This document shows, in pieces, positions 17,975 through 26,898 of a DNA stretch of 64,000 bases. Every line of letters starts with the position of its first letter. The first letter of the stretch is position 1. The position numbers and the translations under genes were made by a program. The stretch comes from Paractinoplanes rishiriensis. GTDB lineage: Bacteria; Actinomycetota; Actinomycetes; Mycobacteriales; Micromonosporaceae. Under the pieces are notes generated by a model. That model was not told where the DNA came from and ran no database searches. It worked only from the letters and a program-made list of their open reading frames with translations. Where the stretch lies: NCBI RefSeq assembly GCF_016862375.1, contig NZ_BOMV01000073.1, positions 1 to 64,000 of the forward strand. The letters run 5' to 3'.

Positions 17975-20900
17975 GGCCGCCCGGTTCTCCCGGAACCACC
18001 GCTCGGCGTCCTCGCCCGGCAGCGGCCGGGAGAAGAGGTATCCCTGCCCGTACGGGCAGCCCATCGCGTGCAGCGCGGCGTGGTCCCCGGGCTCCTCGAT
18101 GCCCTCGGCCACGACGCCGAGGTCCAGCGTCTGCGCCAGCTTCACGATGCCCTCGACCAGGGCGTTCTGGTGCGGGTTCTCGTTGCCCAGCCCGTCGACG
18201 AACGACTTGTCGATCTTGACGACGTCGACCGAGACCTGGCGCAGGTAACTCAGCGAGGAGTAGCCGGTCCCGAAGTCGTCGATGGCGACCCGGATCCCGT
18301 GCTCGCGCAGCGTCGCCAGATGGGTCCAGGCCTGTTCGTCGTCGCGCAGCAGCATGCTCTCGGTGATCTCGAGGAGCAGCCCGGACGGCGGCAGTCCGGC
18401 GGCGGTGAGCCGTTCCATCACCTCGTCGGCGAAGCCGGTGGTGCGGAACTGCCGGGCCGACACGTTCACGCTCACGTACGGCGGGCGCTCCGGGCGCAGG
18501 TCCCGCCAGGTCACCGCGGCGGCCAGGCCCTGTTCGAGCACCCAGAGGCCGAGCGGCACGATCAGGCCGGTCTCCTCGGCCAGCGGGATGAACTGGTCCG
18601 GCGGGACCATCCCCCGCTGCGGGTGCTGCCAGCGGACCAGTGCCTCCATGCCCAGCGTGATGCCGCTGCCGAGCTCGACGAGCGGCTGGAAGTGCAGGGT
18701 GAACTCCTCGTCGGCGATCGCCTGTTCCAGGTCGGCGCGCAGTTGCTGCTGCTGGAGCATCGGGGTGTGCAGGCTCGGCTGGTAGCGCCGCCACTGCGCC
18801 TTGCCGGCCCGCTTGGCGACGTGCAGCGCGAGGTCGGCCTGACGCAGCAGTTCGGCCGCGGTGTCGGCGTCGGCCGTCGACGCCACCCCGATGCCCGCCG
18901 AGGACAGCACCGACATGTCACCCAGGTCGAACGGCTCGGCGAACTCGTCGACGATGCGGGCGACCATCGCGTTGATCTCGACGGGCGAACTGAGGTCCTC
19001 GGCCAGCACCGCGAACTCGTCACCGCCGAGCCGGGCCGCGGTGTCCGCCGAGCGCAGGGTCGAGCGCAACCGCTGCGCGACCATGGCGAGCAGGCGGTCG
19101 CCGGTCTGGTGGCCGGACGCGTCGTTGACCGCCTTGAAGCCGTCGAGGTTGATCAGCAACACCCCGATCAGCCCGCCGGTCCGGCCGGCGCGGGTGACCG
19201 CCTGCTGCAGCCGCTCCTGGAACAGCACCCGGTTGGCCAGGCCGGTCAGGCTGTCGTGGAAGGTCTGCCGGGTCAGGTCGTGCTCCAGCTGGCGCCGGGC
19301 GGTGACGTCGCGGAAGGTGACCACCAGCCCGCGCACGGTCGGATCCTGCCGCAGGTCCCGCACCGAGGCCGAGACGCGCAGCGACATGCCGCCGGCGTCG
19401 TGCAGCCGCCAGTCCGCGCTGTCGGCGTGGCTCTCCCCCGGTTGCAGCATGTCGATCAGGTCGCCCGCGCGGCCGGCGTCCCGGGAGTCCACCAGGTCGA
19501 ACAGGCTGGTGCCGGTCAGCGGGCCGGCACCGAACATCTGGGCGGCGGACGGGCTGGCGTACCGGACCCGCATCTGCTCGTCGAGGATCAGGATGACGTC
19601 GGCGGTGTTCTGCACCAGGGTGCGGAAGTACTCCTCGCTGGCCCGCCGGTTGATCTCCGAGGCCAGCCGGATGCGTTCCCAGGCCAGCGCGGCCTGCCCG
19701 GCCAGCACCTCGATGACGCCCTGGAGGTTGACCAGTTCCACCTCCGCCGCGGCCACCGCGAGCGCACCGCAGTCGCGCCCGCCGCCATCGCCGTCCCGGG
19801 AACCCACGGTCATCGGGCAGACCAGGGCCAGAGCAAAACCACCAAGCTGATCCCGTACGCTCGGCGGCAGCTCGGCGGCCGAGCGGAGCAGGACGCCATC
19901 CCGCCGTACCAGGCAGGCCGCGTCCTCGGGCCGCCGCTCGACGAGCACGGCGTGCGGCGTGCCGGCCGGCAGCAGCCGCGCGGTCGCCTCGCGCAGGATG
20001 GTGTCGATCTCGTCGAGGCCGGTCGCGGACACCAGGGCGGCACCGGCGCTGCGCAGGCCCCGCTCCCGGTTCAGGGTCTGCTGGTGGGTGCGGACGACAC
20101 CGGCGAGCCGGCTCAGTCCGAGCCAGATGATCAGCGTGGACATCAGAGCGATGGCCGTACCGTCGGTCACCCCGCCGTTCTCCACCTGGTACATCAGCAC
20201 GGTCGGGCCGGTCACCAGCGCGACCGCGGGCAGCCACAGCCGCCGGGCGTTGACCGAGCGGGGCCGGGGCGGCCGCGGCTCGGTGAGGCCGGTCATCGAC
20301 GGATGCAGCGCGGCCGCGCCCCACAGCAGGTAGAAGGCGAACCAGCCGAGGTCGACCGGGCCGCCGGACGCCCAGGTGCCGGCCAGCCGCAGCAGCCCGT
20401 ACAGGATGTCGGCGGTGAAGAGGCCGGCGGCGCCCAGGATCACCAGGACGACCGCCCAGCCGCGGCGCACCTCCAGCAGCAACCGGGTGGACAGCGCCAG
20501 CAGTACGACGTCACCGAGCGCGAAGCAGACCACGCTGATCTTGTCGACGTCGGTCAGGTCCGGGTTGCGGACGTTCGGCGAGACCAGCGCCACCCACAGG
20601 AACAGGCCCACGCCCGCGGCCAGCGCGTAGGAATCGAGCAGGCTGCCCGGGTCCCGGTTGCCACCGGCGTTGGCCAGCATGATCATCGCGGCGGTCATCA
20701 GCGGGAAGATCGCCAGATACAGCACCCCGGACAGCAGCGCCTGCCACTCGGCCGGGCCGCCGCCGAGGTCTATCTTGCCGACCGTGTCGCCGGCCACGAA
20801 CGCCGTCACCGCGAGGGCGAGGAGATACCAGGGCCGGCGCTTGCGCGGGCGATGATGCCGCGTGCCGGCCACGATCGCGGCGACGCTGGACATGCCGATC

Positions 20901-21001
20901 AGTGCCCACGCCGCCACCCGGGCACCTGGTACCGCGAAATACACCGCCGCCAGGACGACCATCCAGCCGCCGTAGCAGGCAATCAGCCTACGGACTGACA
21001 A
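17948..21001 (-). CDS. Membrane GGDEF-EAL cyclic-di-GMP enzyme with GAF/PAS sensors
   Basis: Bifunctional c-di-GMP synthase/phosphodiesterase candidate, 1017 residues from the proposed start. About nine N-terminal membrane helices, then a GAF-like region, a PAS domain (FRTLVQNTADVILILDEQMRVRYASPSA), GGDEF and EAL. The GGDEF site is intact (RLGGDEFAVL) with an RxxD inhibitory site five residues before it (RSAD). EAL is intact (MEALVRWQHP, DDFGTGYSS). I place the start at TTG 21001 because GGAGAGG lies just before it and the first helix follows directly. A GTG at 21139 gives 46 more hydrophilic residues but would leave 14 bases to the divergent gene. Confidence 0.9.
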   Translation of the reverse strand: MSVRRLIACYGGWMVVLAAVYFAVPGARVAAWALIGMSSVAAIVAGTRHHRPRKRRPWYLLALAVTAFVAGDTVGKIDLGGGPAEWQALLSGVLYLAIFPLMTAAMIMLANAGGNRDPGSLLDSYALAAGVGLFLWVALVSPNVRNPDLTDVDKISVVCFALGDVVLLALSTRLLLEVRRGWAVVLVILGAAGLFTADILYGLLRLAGTWASGGPVDLGWFAFYLLWGAAALHPSMTGLTEPRPPRPRSVNARRLWLPAVALVTGPTVLMYQVENGGVTDGTAIALMSTLIIWLGLSRLAGVVRTHQQTLNRERGLRSAGAALVSATGLDEIDTILREATARLLPAGTPHAVLVERRPEDAACLVRRDGVLLRSAAELPPSVRDQLGGFALALVCPMTVGSRDGDGGGRDCGALAVAAAEVELVNLQGVIEVLAGQAALAWERIRLASEINRRASEEYFRTLVQNTADVILILDEQMRVRYASPSAAQMFGAGPLTGTSLFDLVDSRDAGRAGDLIDMLQPGESHADSADWRLHDAGGMSLRVSASVRDLRQDPTVRGLVVTFRDVTARRQLEHDLTRQTFHDSLTGLANRVLFQERLQQAVTRAGRTGGLIGVLLINLDGFKAVNDASGHQTGDRLLAMVAQRLRSTLRSADTAARLGGDEFAVLAEDLSSPVEINAMVARIVDEFAEPFDLGDMSVLSSAGIGVASTADADTAAELLRQADLALHVAKRAGKAQWRRYQPSLHTPMLQQQQLRADLEQAIADEEFTLHFQPLVELGSGITLGMEALVRWQHPQRGMVPPDQFIPLAEETGLIVPLGLWVLEQGLAAAVTWRDLRPERPPYVSVNVSARQFRTTGFADEVMERLTAAGLPPSGLLLEITESMLLRDDEQAWTHLATLREHGIRVAIDDFGTGYSSLSYLRQVSVDVVKIDKSFVDGLGNENPHQNALVEGIVKLAQTLDLGVVAEGIEEPGDHAALHAMGCPYGQGYLFSRPLPGEDAERWFRENRAAAPLTPLTR

Positions 21002-21153
21002 GATCCTCTCCGACCTGCCGCGGTGCGCACGGGCGCCTTTGCGGTTCCCATCGGCCGGACCGAACAAGATCTGAACCGATTCGCCGACATCGCCCGGCCG
21101 GAGCGGTTCCGCCCGAGATGCGACATCGATCAAGGTCACTTAACGTCGTGATC

Positions 21154-22050
21154 ATGCGTCGATTCGATCAGCAAGGCATCGAGGAGAAGCGCGACCCGTT
21201 CGCCCGGGTGCGGCGGTGGGCCGACAGCCTGCGCCATGCGAACCGCCTCCGGCTGCGCCCGGCCCGCCTGTCCGACGTACCGGATCTCGTTGAAGTTGAT
21301 CTTCGGGCCTTCCACCACGTCTACCGCGAGTACGGCAAGAGCCCCGAAGAACTGCGCGCCATGCTGTCGGCGTCGTTCGAGAAACGGCTGTCGCGCCTCG
21401 GCCCGGACTGGACCCCCGTGCTGTGCGACGGGGACCGGGTGGTCGGCTTCCTGATGGGTTGCCGCACCAGCCGCTCCACCGCCGACTTCCGCACCTGGGA
21501 CGAGATGACCGACGCCGGGACGCTGGAGTCGACCTACGACCCGGACGGCCGGAACCTGTACATCGTGACCCTGTCGATGCTGCCCAGCGCGGCCAGCCGG
21601 GCGGGTCAGAACATGCTGTTCGCCAACCAGATCTCGGCGATCATCCGCTACGACATCACCGAGGTGTTCTTCGAGAGCCGCCTCCCCGGCCTGCGCGCGT
21701 GGACGGTGCGGCAGTGCCGCCGCGACGGCCGGCGGATAGCCGACCTCACCAGCGCCGAACTGCACGCGCACGCCGAGACGTACCTGACCCTGACCCGCAC
21801 GGTGAACGGCCGCGAGGTGCCGCAGGACCACCTGCTGGCCATCTACCACCGGGTGGGCGCCCGCGTCGTCCGGCTGATCGAAAACGGCTACCAGGACGGC
21901 CAGTCGCTGAACTTCGGGGCGCTGTGCGTGCTGCCCAACCCGATGCCAGACTGGGCGCAGCGCAAGCCCCCACTACGCGCCCTCGGCGGCCGCGGCCTCG
22001 GCTTGGCGTCCCGCTCCCCGCTGCTGATGCGCAAGGCATTCCCCGACTAG
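21154..22050 (+). CDS. GNAT-fold N-acyltransferase-like protein
   Basis: 298-residue cytoplasmic protein whose first half has the GNAT pattern: RLRLRPARLSDVPDLVEVDLRAFHHVY, then VLCDGDRVVGFLMG and NLYIVTLSMLPSAASRAGQNMLFANQISAI (strand 4 and the acyl-CoA-binding turn). The C-terminal half, rich in Arg and with FFESRLPGLRAWTVRQCRRDGR, is not familiar. Substrate unknown. It is divergent from the GGDEF-EAL gene and faces a convergent MFS gene. Confidence 0.65.
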   Translation: MRRFDQQGIEEKRDPFARVRRWADSLRHANRLRLRPARLSDVPDLVEVDLRAFHHVYREYGKSPEELRAMLSASFEKRLSRLGPDWTPVLCDGDRVVGFLMGCRTSRSTADFRTWDEMTDAGTLESTYDPDGRNLYIVTLSMLPSAASRAGQNMLFANQISAIIRYDITEVFFESRLPGLRAWTVRQCRRDGRRIADLTSAELHAHAETYLTLTRTVNGREVPQDHLLAIYHRVGARVVRLIENGYQDGQSLNFGALCVLPNPMPDWAQRKPPLRALGGRGLGLASRSPLLMRKAFPD

Positions 22051-22109
22051 CCCTCGCCCTCGCCGCCGGCCGCCTTCGCCCTAGCAGGGACATACCCGAT
22101 AAATACCCC

Positions 22110-23363
22110 CTAAATCGCCTGGCCCGCCGGCTCCTCGGCCGGATGCTCGGCGACGTCCGGCTCGCGCCACCAGCGTTGCGCGACGACGGCGACCAGCACC
22201 GCGCCCACCAGCGCCGCGCTCCCCCCGGCGAAGGCGGCCGCCGGCGACGCCCGGTCGACCAGCACGCCGGCGATCGACATGCCGGCCGCGCTGCCGGCGG
22301 TCAGCCCGGTCGTCAGCCACGCCTGGGCCTCGCTGCGCCGGTCGGGCGCGGTGTGCCGGTCGATCAGCGACTGCTGGACGATCAGGCTGGGCGCGATGCA
22401 CAGGCCGGTGGCCAGCAGGATCACCACCAGCAGCGGCAGCGGCGCGGACGGCAGGACCACCAGCACGGCGGCTAGCAGCGCCGACCCGGCCGCGAAACCG
22501 GCCAGCGCGACCGGCAGCTGGTGCCGCTCCTGGCTGCGCCACTGCCGGGCGCCGTAGCCGAGGCCGCCCGCGGTGCTGCCGATGGCGGCGGCCGCGAAGA
22601 ACAGGCCCAGCACCGCCTCGGAGTTGAAGACGCGTTCCGCGGTGGCGGTCATGGCCACGTCGAAATGGCCGAAGGCGACCGCCATGGCCAGGCCGACGAC
22701 GAGCGTCAGCATGGTGCCGGGCGCGCGCAGCGGCGTGCCGCCCCGGGAACTGTCTGCCGCCGGGGGCACCGGTCGCCAGGTGCGGGCCGCGTAGGTCCGC
22801 GCGTAGCCCACGCCGCCGGCCAGCATAAGACCGGCCGTCACCAGCAGGGGCAGCGCCGCGGGACCGGCCAGCAGCACGGTCAGCAGCAGCGGGCCGAGCA
22901 CGAAGATCGTCTCCACGAGCGAGGCGTCGAGGGCGTACGCGGCCCGGCGGGCGGGCTCGTCCGGCAGGATCACCGACCACGCCACCCGCATCGCCGGGTT
23001 TACCGGCGGGCAGCTCAGGCCGACCGCGGCGGCCAGGGCGATCAGCAGGCCGACCGGCGCACCGGCCACCGCGACCAGGGCGAACACGGCCAGCATCAGC
23101 GCGGCGAAGACGGAGGTGCCGGCGATGACCAGCGGCTGGCCGATGCGGTCCATCAGCCGGCCCCACACCGGTGCGGAGGCCGCGGTGAACAACGCGAACG
23201 TGCCGGCGACCACCCCGGCGCTGGCGTACGAGTCGTGCACCTCGGCGATCAGCACGATCGCGCCGAGCGGGGTCATGGCCAGCGGGAAACGGGCGACGAG
23301 CACGGCGAGCAGCGGACCTCGCACGTGGCGGCGCCGCAGTAGATCAACGTACGGGACCGCCAT
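22110..23363 (-). CDS. MFS transporter
   Basis: 417-residue major-facilitator protein with about twelve membrane helices. The loop between helices 2 and 3 (APVWGRLMDRIGQPL) matches the family GxxxDRxGRR signature. Drug or metabolite efflux is typical, but no substrate can be assigned. It starts 26 bases after the stop of the coiled-coil M15-like gene on the same strand, so the two may be cotranscribed. Confidence 0.88.
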   Translation of the reverse strand: MAVPYVDLLRRRHVRGPLLAVLVARFPLAMTPLGAIVLIAEVHDSYASAGVVAGTFALFTAASAPVWGRLMDRIGQPLVIAGTSVFAALMLAVFALVAVAGAPVGLLIALAAAVGLSCPPVNPAMRVAWSVILPDEPARRAAYALDASLVETIFVLGPLLLTVLLAGPAALPLLVTAGLMLAGGVGYARTYAARTWRPVPPAADSSRGGTPLRAPGTMLTLVVGLAMAVAFGHFDVAMTATAERVFNSEAVLGLFFAAAAIGSTAGGLGYGARQWRSQERHQLPVALAGFAAGSALLAAVLVVLPSAPLPLLVVILLATGLCIAPSLIVQQSLIDRHTAPDRRSEAQAWLTTGLTAGSAAGMSIAGVLVDRASPAAAFAGGSAALVGAVLVAVVAQRWWREPDVAEHPAEEPAGQAI

Positions 23364-23389
23364 GCCGCTACATTAACGAACTTCGACCT

Positions 23390-25435
23390 TCAGTGCGCGG
23401 CGGCGTTGGTGGTGGCCAGGCGGCGGCCCTCGGCCAGCTCGAAGTGCATGGTGTCGGACTGCCCGTCCCAGGCCACGCCCAGCTCGAAGCCGTGCTGGAC
23501 CATGGACTTGAAGAACTCGAGATTGAAGCCGTGGGTGTTGCTCCAGGTGCCGGCGGCCGCCTCCCGTTCGCCGCCCTGCTCCGGGTCCGGGGTGAAGAAG
23601 CCGCCGCCCTGGGTGCCGCCGGTCAGGCCGAGCAGCTGCACGATGCCGGGGTCGGACACCGCCCGGCTCTTGAGCACGAAGTCGATGTCCGTGCTGAGCG
23701 CCCGCGCGGTCTCGTCCAGCCAGTACAGCTTCTTGCGTTCGGCCTGCAGCTGCGCCAGCCCGCCCTTGCCCACGATCGTCGTGACGTCGGCGTTGCGCTG
23801 CTTGCGGCCGGCCAGGTCGTCGGCGGTCTCCTGCCGCTCGGTGCGCCGCTCCCGGAGCGGGGCGTCGATCTCATTGAGGCCGGTACGGTGTTCGCCCAGC
23901 CGGCCGCCGGTCTTGTCCAGCGCCCGGGTGAGCTGCTCGACCGTCCGCTTGCGGCCGCGTACGTCCTCCTGCTTCTGGGTCTTTGCCTCGCGATCGGGAA
24001 GCAGGTCGATCAGTTGCGACTCGAGCAGGACGGCCTCGGCGAGTTGTTCCTCCGCCGTTGCCCTCTCCGCGGCATCGTCGGGCAGCAGGCCGGCGTCGGC
24101 CGCGTTCTGCAGCGCGCTGCGGTGCGTCGTCCGCACCGCGTCCAGCAGCTTGCCGGCCGTCCGCTCCATCTTCTGCACGCCCGCGGTCAGCGTGGCCGAG
24201 TCGGCGCCCAGCTGCTTCAGCGTCTCGGCCGTGGTGACCTCGCCGCGCAGGTCGACGCCCTGGTCGGCGGCGGCCTGCTCGATCCCGGCCGAGCGCAGCG
24301 CGATCTCGTCGAGCCAGGGCTGGAAGATGGTCGACAGGCCGGCCTGCACCTCGGCCTTCTTCTCTTCGAACGCCTGCTGGGCCGCGGCCAGCTCGGCCTC
24401 GATCGCCGGCCGGTCGCGGGCGGACGCCTTCTTGAACCGGGCCGCGAGCTTCTCGGCGGCGGCGCGGAGCCCCTCGACCTCCCGCAGCTGCTCCAGGGCC
24501 GACTCGGGCAGCGACGTCTTGAAGCCGGCCGACGCCGCGACCAGCCGGTGGTACTCGGCGGTGATCGAGTCGAGCAGCCGGCGGGCTTTCGCCGGGTCGG
24601 CGGTGCCCCGGCCCATCTGCTCGATCAGCGTGCGGCGGGCGTCGCCACCGAGCTTGCGGCCGTCGACCTCCAGCTGGAACGAGGCCGGGCCGCCGGTCAC
24701 GGTCTCGAACAGGGTGTGCAGCTTCGGGTCCTTGATGTGCGGCGCCGCGTACGCCTTCCAGTCGCAGGCGAAGCCCAGGCCGTGGGTCATCATCCCGGCG
24801 CCGGTGTTGCTGTGCAGATGGCGGCCGCGCAGGTGCTGGCCCACTGTCGTCGACGGCATCGGGATCTGCTTGGCCGCCAGGTCGGCCTGCACCTCCAGCA
24901 GCCGCTCCCGGGCCGAGTCGTGCATCCACAGCTCGGCGCCGCGGCCGATGGCGATCGGGTGTATCGCCTGGAAGTGCGCCCGGACCTGGTCCTCGCCGCC
25001 GAGGAAGCGGATCATGTTGTCCAGGAACGTCGTCCGGTTGCGCTGCCGCTCGTCGAGCAGCTTCTGCTGGGCGGCCCCGGTGGCCTTGTCCACCTTCGCC
25101 TGCCCGAACGTGTCGATCTGGTCCTTGAGGTACGACGGGAGTCCCTCGATCCAGGCGAGCCGGTCGACCGGGGCCGGCGACGCGCCGTCGCCCAGACCCA
25201 GCCAGGCCCCTATCTGTTCGGCCCAGCCCGCTTCCCCGTCCGCGGTCACCCGGTCGCCGTCGGCCAGCAGCTGCATCAGCCGCAGCACCATCGCGTTGCC
25301 GCCGCTGGCCTGCAACATCGCCAGCTGCGCGGCGGGCGCGGGAACGGGCGCCCCGTGCGCCGCCTCCGGCCCGGCATCCGTCACCCGGTCCGATCGCTCG
25401 TCGCCGTGCTGCCGCGTACCCGGCCCGCTGCCCAT
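23390..25435 (-). CDS. Large coiled-coil protein with split M15-peptidase motifs; candidate injection-system cargo
   Basis: 681-residue protein without signal peptide or membrane helix. Residues 41-55 (LQASGGNAMVLRLMQ) resemble the N-terminal LQxxAGNxAVxxL motif of actinobacterial contractile-injection-associated proteins. HGLGFACDW (His218, Asp225) and DTMHFELAEG (His664) match the first and last zinc-ligand motifs of M15/VanY-type D,D- or L,D-carboxypeptidases. About 400 residues between them are charged, heptad-rich helix with two short non-helical breaks. The folded peptidase would therefore carry a coiled-coil insertion. GGGGAGG precedes ATG 25435. No sheath, tube or baseplate gene is nearby. 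Peptidoglycan hydrolysis is an inference. Confidence 0.7.
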   Translation of the reverse strand: MGSGPGTRQHGDERSDRVTDAGPEAAHGAPVPAPAAQLAMLQASGGNAMVLRLMQLLADGDRVTADGEAGWAEQIGAWLGLGDGASPAPVDRLAWIEGLPSYLKDQIDTFGQAKVDKATGAAQQKLLDERQRNRTTFLDNMIRFLGGEDQVRAHFQAIHPIAIGRGAELWMHDSARERLLEVQADLAAKQIPMPSTTVGQHLRGRHLHSNTGAGMMTHGLGFACDWKAYAAPHIKDPKLHTLFETVTGGPASFQLEVDGRKLGGDARRTLIEQMGRGTADPAKARRLLDSITAEYHRLVAASAGFKTSLPESALEQLREVEGLRAAAEKLAARFKKASARDRPAIEAELAAAQQAFEEKKAEVQAGLSTIFQPWLDEIALRSAGIEQAAADQGVDLRGEVTTAETLKQLGADSATLTAGVQKMERTAGKLLDAVRTTHRSALQNAADAGLLPDDAAERATAEEQLAEAVLLESQLIDLLPDREAKTQKQEDVRGRKRTVEQLTRALDKTGGRLGEHRTGLNEIDAPLRERRTERQETADDLAGRKQRNADVTTIVGKGGLAQLQAERKKLYWLDETARALSTDIDFVLKSRAVSDPGIVQLLGLTGGTQGGGFFTPDPEQGGEREAAAGTWSNTHGFNLEFFKSMVQHGFELGVAWDGQSDTMHFELAEGRRLATTNAAAH

Positions 25436-25562
25436 GAGTCAACCTCCCCACGAGCATGATGCCGCGCCCGCGCCACCCGCGATGGCGTCTCGCCGACAGT
25501 TCGCGGGGCGGCCCGGGTGGCTGCCGGTGCGTACGCTGCACTGTGCTCGGAGGGGGTGGGCA

Positions 25563-26123
25563 ATGATCGATCTGGACCAGCCGGCTCAATACCGGACACC
25601 GCCGGACGGGACTCCGGCCGGTTTCTGGCGCCGGTTCCGCACCATGCGGGCGCTGATCCTGGCCGTGGCGGTGTCGCTGCTGGCCGGCGGCATACTGGGC
25701 GGCGTCGTGACGTACCTGCGGTGGTATCAGCCGTTGGCCGCGTCCGTGGAGAAGGCGGATCAGGCCGACCGGTCCGCGGTCGCCGTGCTGCTCTTCGCGG
25801 AACCCGGCCTGCGGACGGCGACCGGGCAGCGGCGGGCACGCATCGAAGCCCAGGTGGTGGTCGTCAACGCCGGGCCGGAACCGGTCGACGTCCGGGCTGT
25901 CCGCGTCGACCAGCCGGGCGTCACCGTCCGCAGCCCCGAGAAGGAACGCCAGGTCGCGCCCGGGACGGCGGTCCCCGTCGACGTGGTGGTCGAGTGGACC
26001 TGCGGGGTGGACCGGCCGGCGGCTCTCGCTGCTTCGGTGAGCGTGGAGACGGCGGACGAGCAGGTCCGCGACGTCACGCCGGTAGCCCTCAACGGCGCGC
26101 CGTGGACGGAGAGCTGCCGTTAG
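25563..26123 (+). CDS. Single-pass membrane protein of unknown function
   Basis: 186 residues: short Pro-rich cytoplasmic N-terminus, one helix (ALILAVAVSLLAGGILGGVVTYL, residues about 30-52) and an extracytoplasmic domain of predicted beta strands (RIEAQVVVVNAGPEPVDVRAV, VEWTCGVDRPAALAASVSVE) resembling an immunoglobulin-like fold, with two cysteines that could pair. GGAGGGGG precedes ATG 25563. Divergent from the coiled-coil gene. I recognise no family. Confidence 0.7.
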   Translation: MIDLDQPAQYRTPPDGTPAGFWRRFRTMRALILAVAVSLLAGGILGGVVTYLRWYQPLAASVEKADQADRSAVAVLLFAEPGLRTATGQRRARIEAQVVVVNAGPEPVDVRAVRVDQPGVTVRSPEKERQVAPGTAVPVDVVVEWTCGVDRPAALAASVSVETADEQVRDVTPVALNGAPWTESCR

Positions 26124-26207
26124 GCAGGCCCGGATGGCGGGTCACGGCAATGCCGGGGCCTGACAAATCGCTCCATCGACGACAGCGAGAGACCGCCCGG
26201 AAGCTGC

Positions 26208-26807
26208 CTAGCTCGGCCTGATCTCGCGGGCTCCGTCGTGGACGATCACCGCCTGGTCGTCGCGGAGGGGGACGAAGTCGTAACGATCGCCCTCGCTCGC
26301 GATGATCCGCGCGTAGAGGTCCTCCCGGCCCCGGTTGGCGTGCGACAGCGGATAGAAGGACACCAGCCCGAGCCCGACGGTGTCCGTCACCCGGCCCGGA
26401 TCGTCGTCGCCGCGGTAGCGCCCGAGGTCCGGCGCGGCGAGTGCGGCCCCGGAGGACATACCCGCATAGGCGAGCCGGCCCGCGGTGACGCCCTTGCGGA
26501 CGGCACCGGCGAACCCGGTTCGCTGCGCGTGCTGGAGCAGGAAGATCGGGTAGCCGCCGGTGACGAACACCAGGTCCGCGCCGGCCACGGCGGCGGACAC
26601 CGCATCGGGTTCGGCCGTTTCGAGGTCGAGGCGACCCACCGACAGTCCCTCGGCGGCCATCGCCGCCTCGGCCACGTCGACCCACGGCATCGCCGGCATC
26701 GGGTTGCCCGCGGTCGGAATCAGGACTGCCCGCCGCGGCCGGCGGGCCAGCGCGTCGAACCAGGCGCCCATGGCACCGAGCCCCTGGCTGCCGAGAAAGA
26801 GATCCAT
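26208..26807 (-). CDS. Peptidase S51 family protein (dipeptidase E-like), copy 1
   Basis: 199-residue predicted cytoplasmic serine peptidase of the class-I glutamine-amidotransferase-like fold. GADLVFVTGGYPIFLLQHA and the nucleophile elbow YAGMSSGAAL match the family; S51 enzymes typically cleave N-terminal Asp dipeptides or cyanophycin-type substrates. Its start lies 92 bases from the divergent nhaA copy 2, so the nhaA leader begins just upstream. A distant second S51 protein is at 31953-32615. Confidence 0.8.
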   Translation of the reverse strand: MDLFLGSQGLGAMGAWFDALARRPRRAVLIPTAGNPMPAMPWVDVAEAAMAAEGLSVGRLDLETAEPDAVSAAVAGADLVFVTGGYPIFLLQHAQRTGFAGAVRKGVTAGRLAYAGMSSGAALAAPDLGRYRGDDDPGRVTDTVGLGLVSFYPLSHANRGREDLYARIIASEGDRYDFVPLRDDQAVIVHDGAREIRPS

Positions 26808-26837
26808 CGCGGCAGTATGGCGGCGGGGTACATTTCA

Positions 26838-26898
26838 CGGCAGGTGTGCCGGGAAGTCTGGTCGGCGATGTCCTTGCCGTGTCCTGTGAGGGAGTCCC
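26838..26898 (+). promoter_or_regulatory. Conserved 5' leader of nhaA copy 2
   Basis: The core at 26843-26871 reads GGTGT, GCCGGGAAGTCTGGTCGGC, GATGT. It agrees with the leader of nhaA copy 1 over about 40 bases with only a few changes, continuing CCTTGCCGTG. It ends 27 bases before the GTG start, with GGGAG as ribosome site between. Same spacing as in the other two copies. Confidence 0.6.

Noticed and set aside
18068-20998. 976-codon plus-strand frame opposite the GGDEF-EAL gene
   Set aside because: Product is low-complexity and Gly/Arg/Gln-rich without domains; the opposite strand encodes clear GGDEF and EAL motifs. High-GC codon bias creates such shadows.
22051-22109. Possible terminator between GNAT and MFS genes
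   Set aside because: The sequence is GC- and then AT-rich but contains no stem of more than a few bases.
23393-25459. 688-codon plus-strand frame opposite the coiled-coil gene
   Set aside because: Leu/Gly/Arg-rich shadow; the minus-strand frame has the ribosome site and motif content. A second plus-strand frame (from 23406) is real only from 25563 onward.
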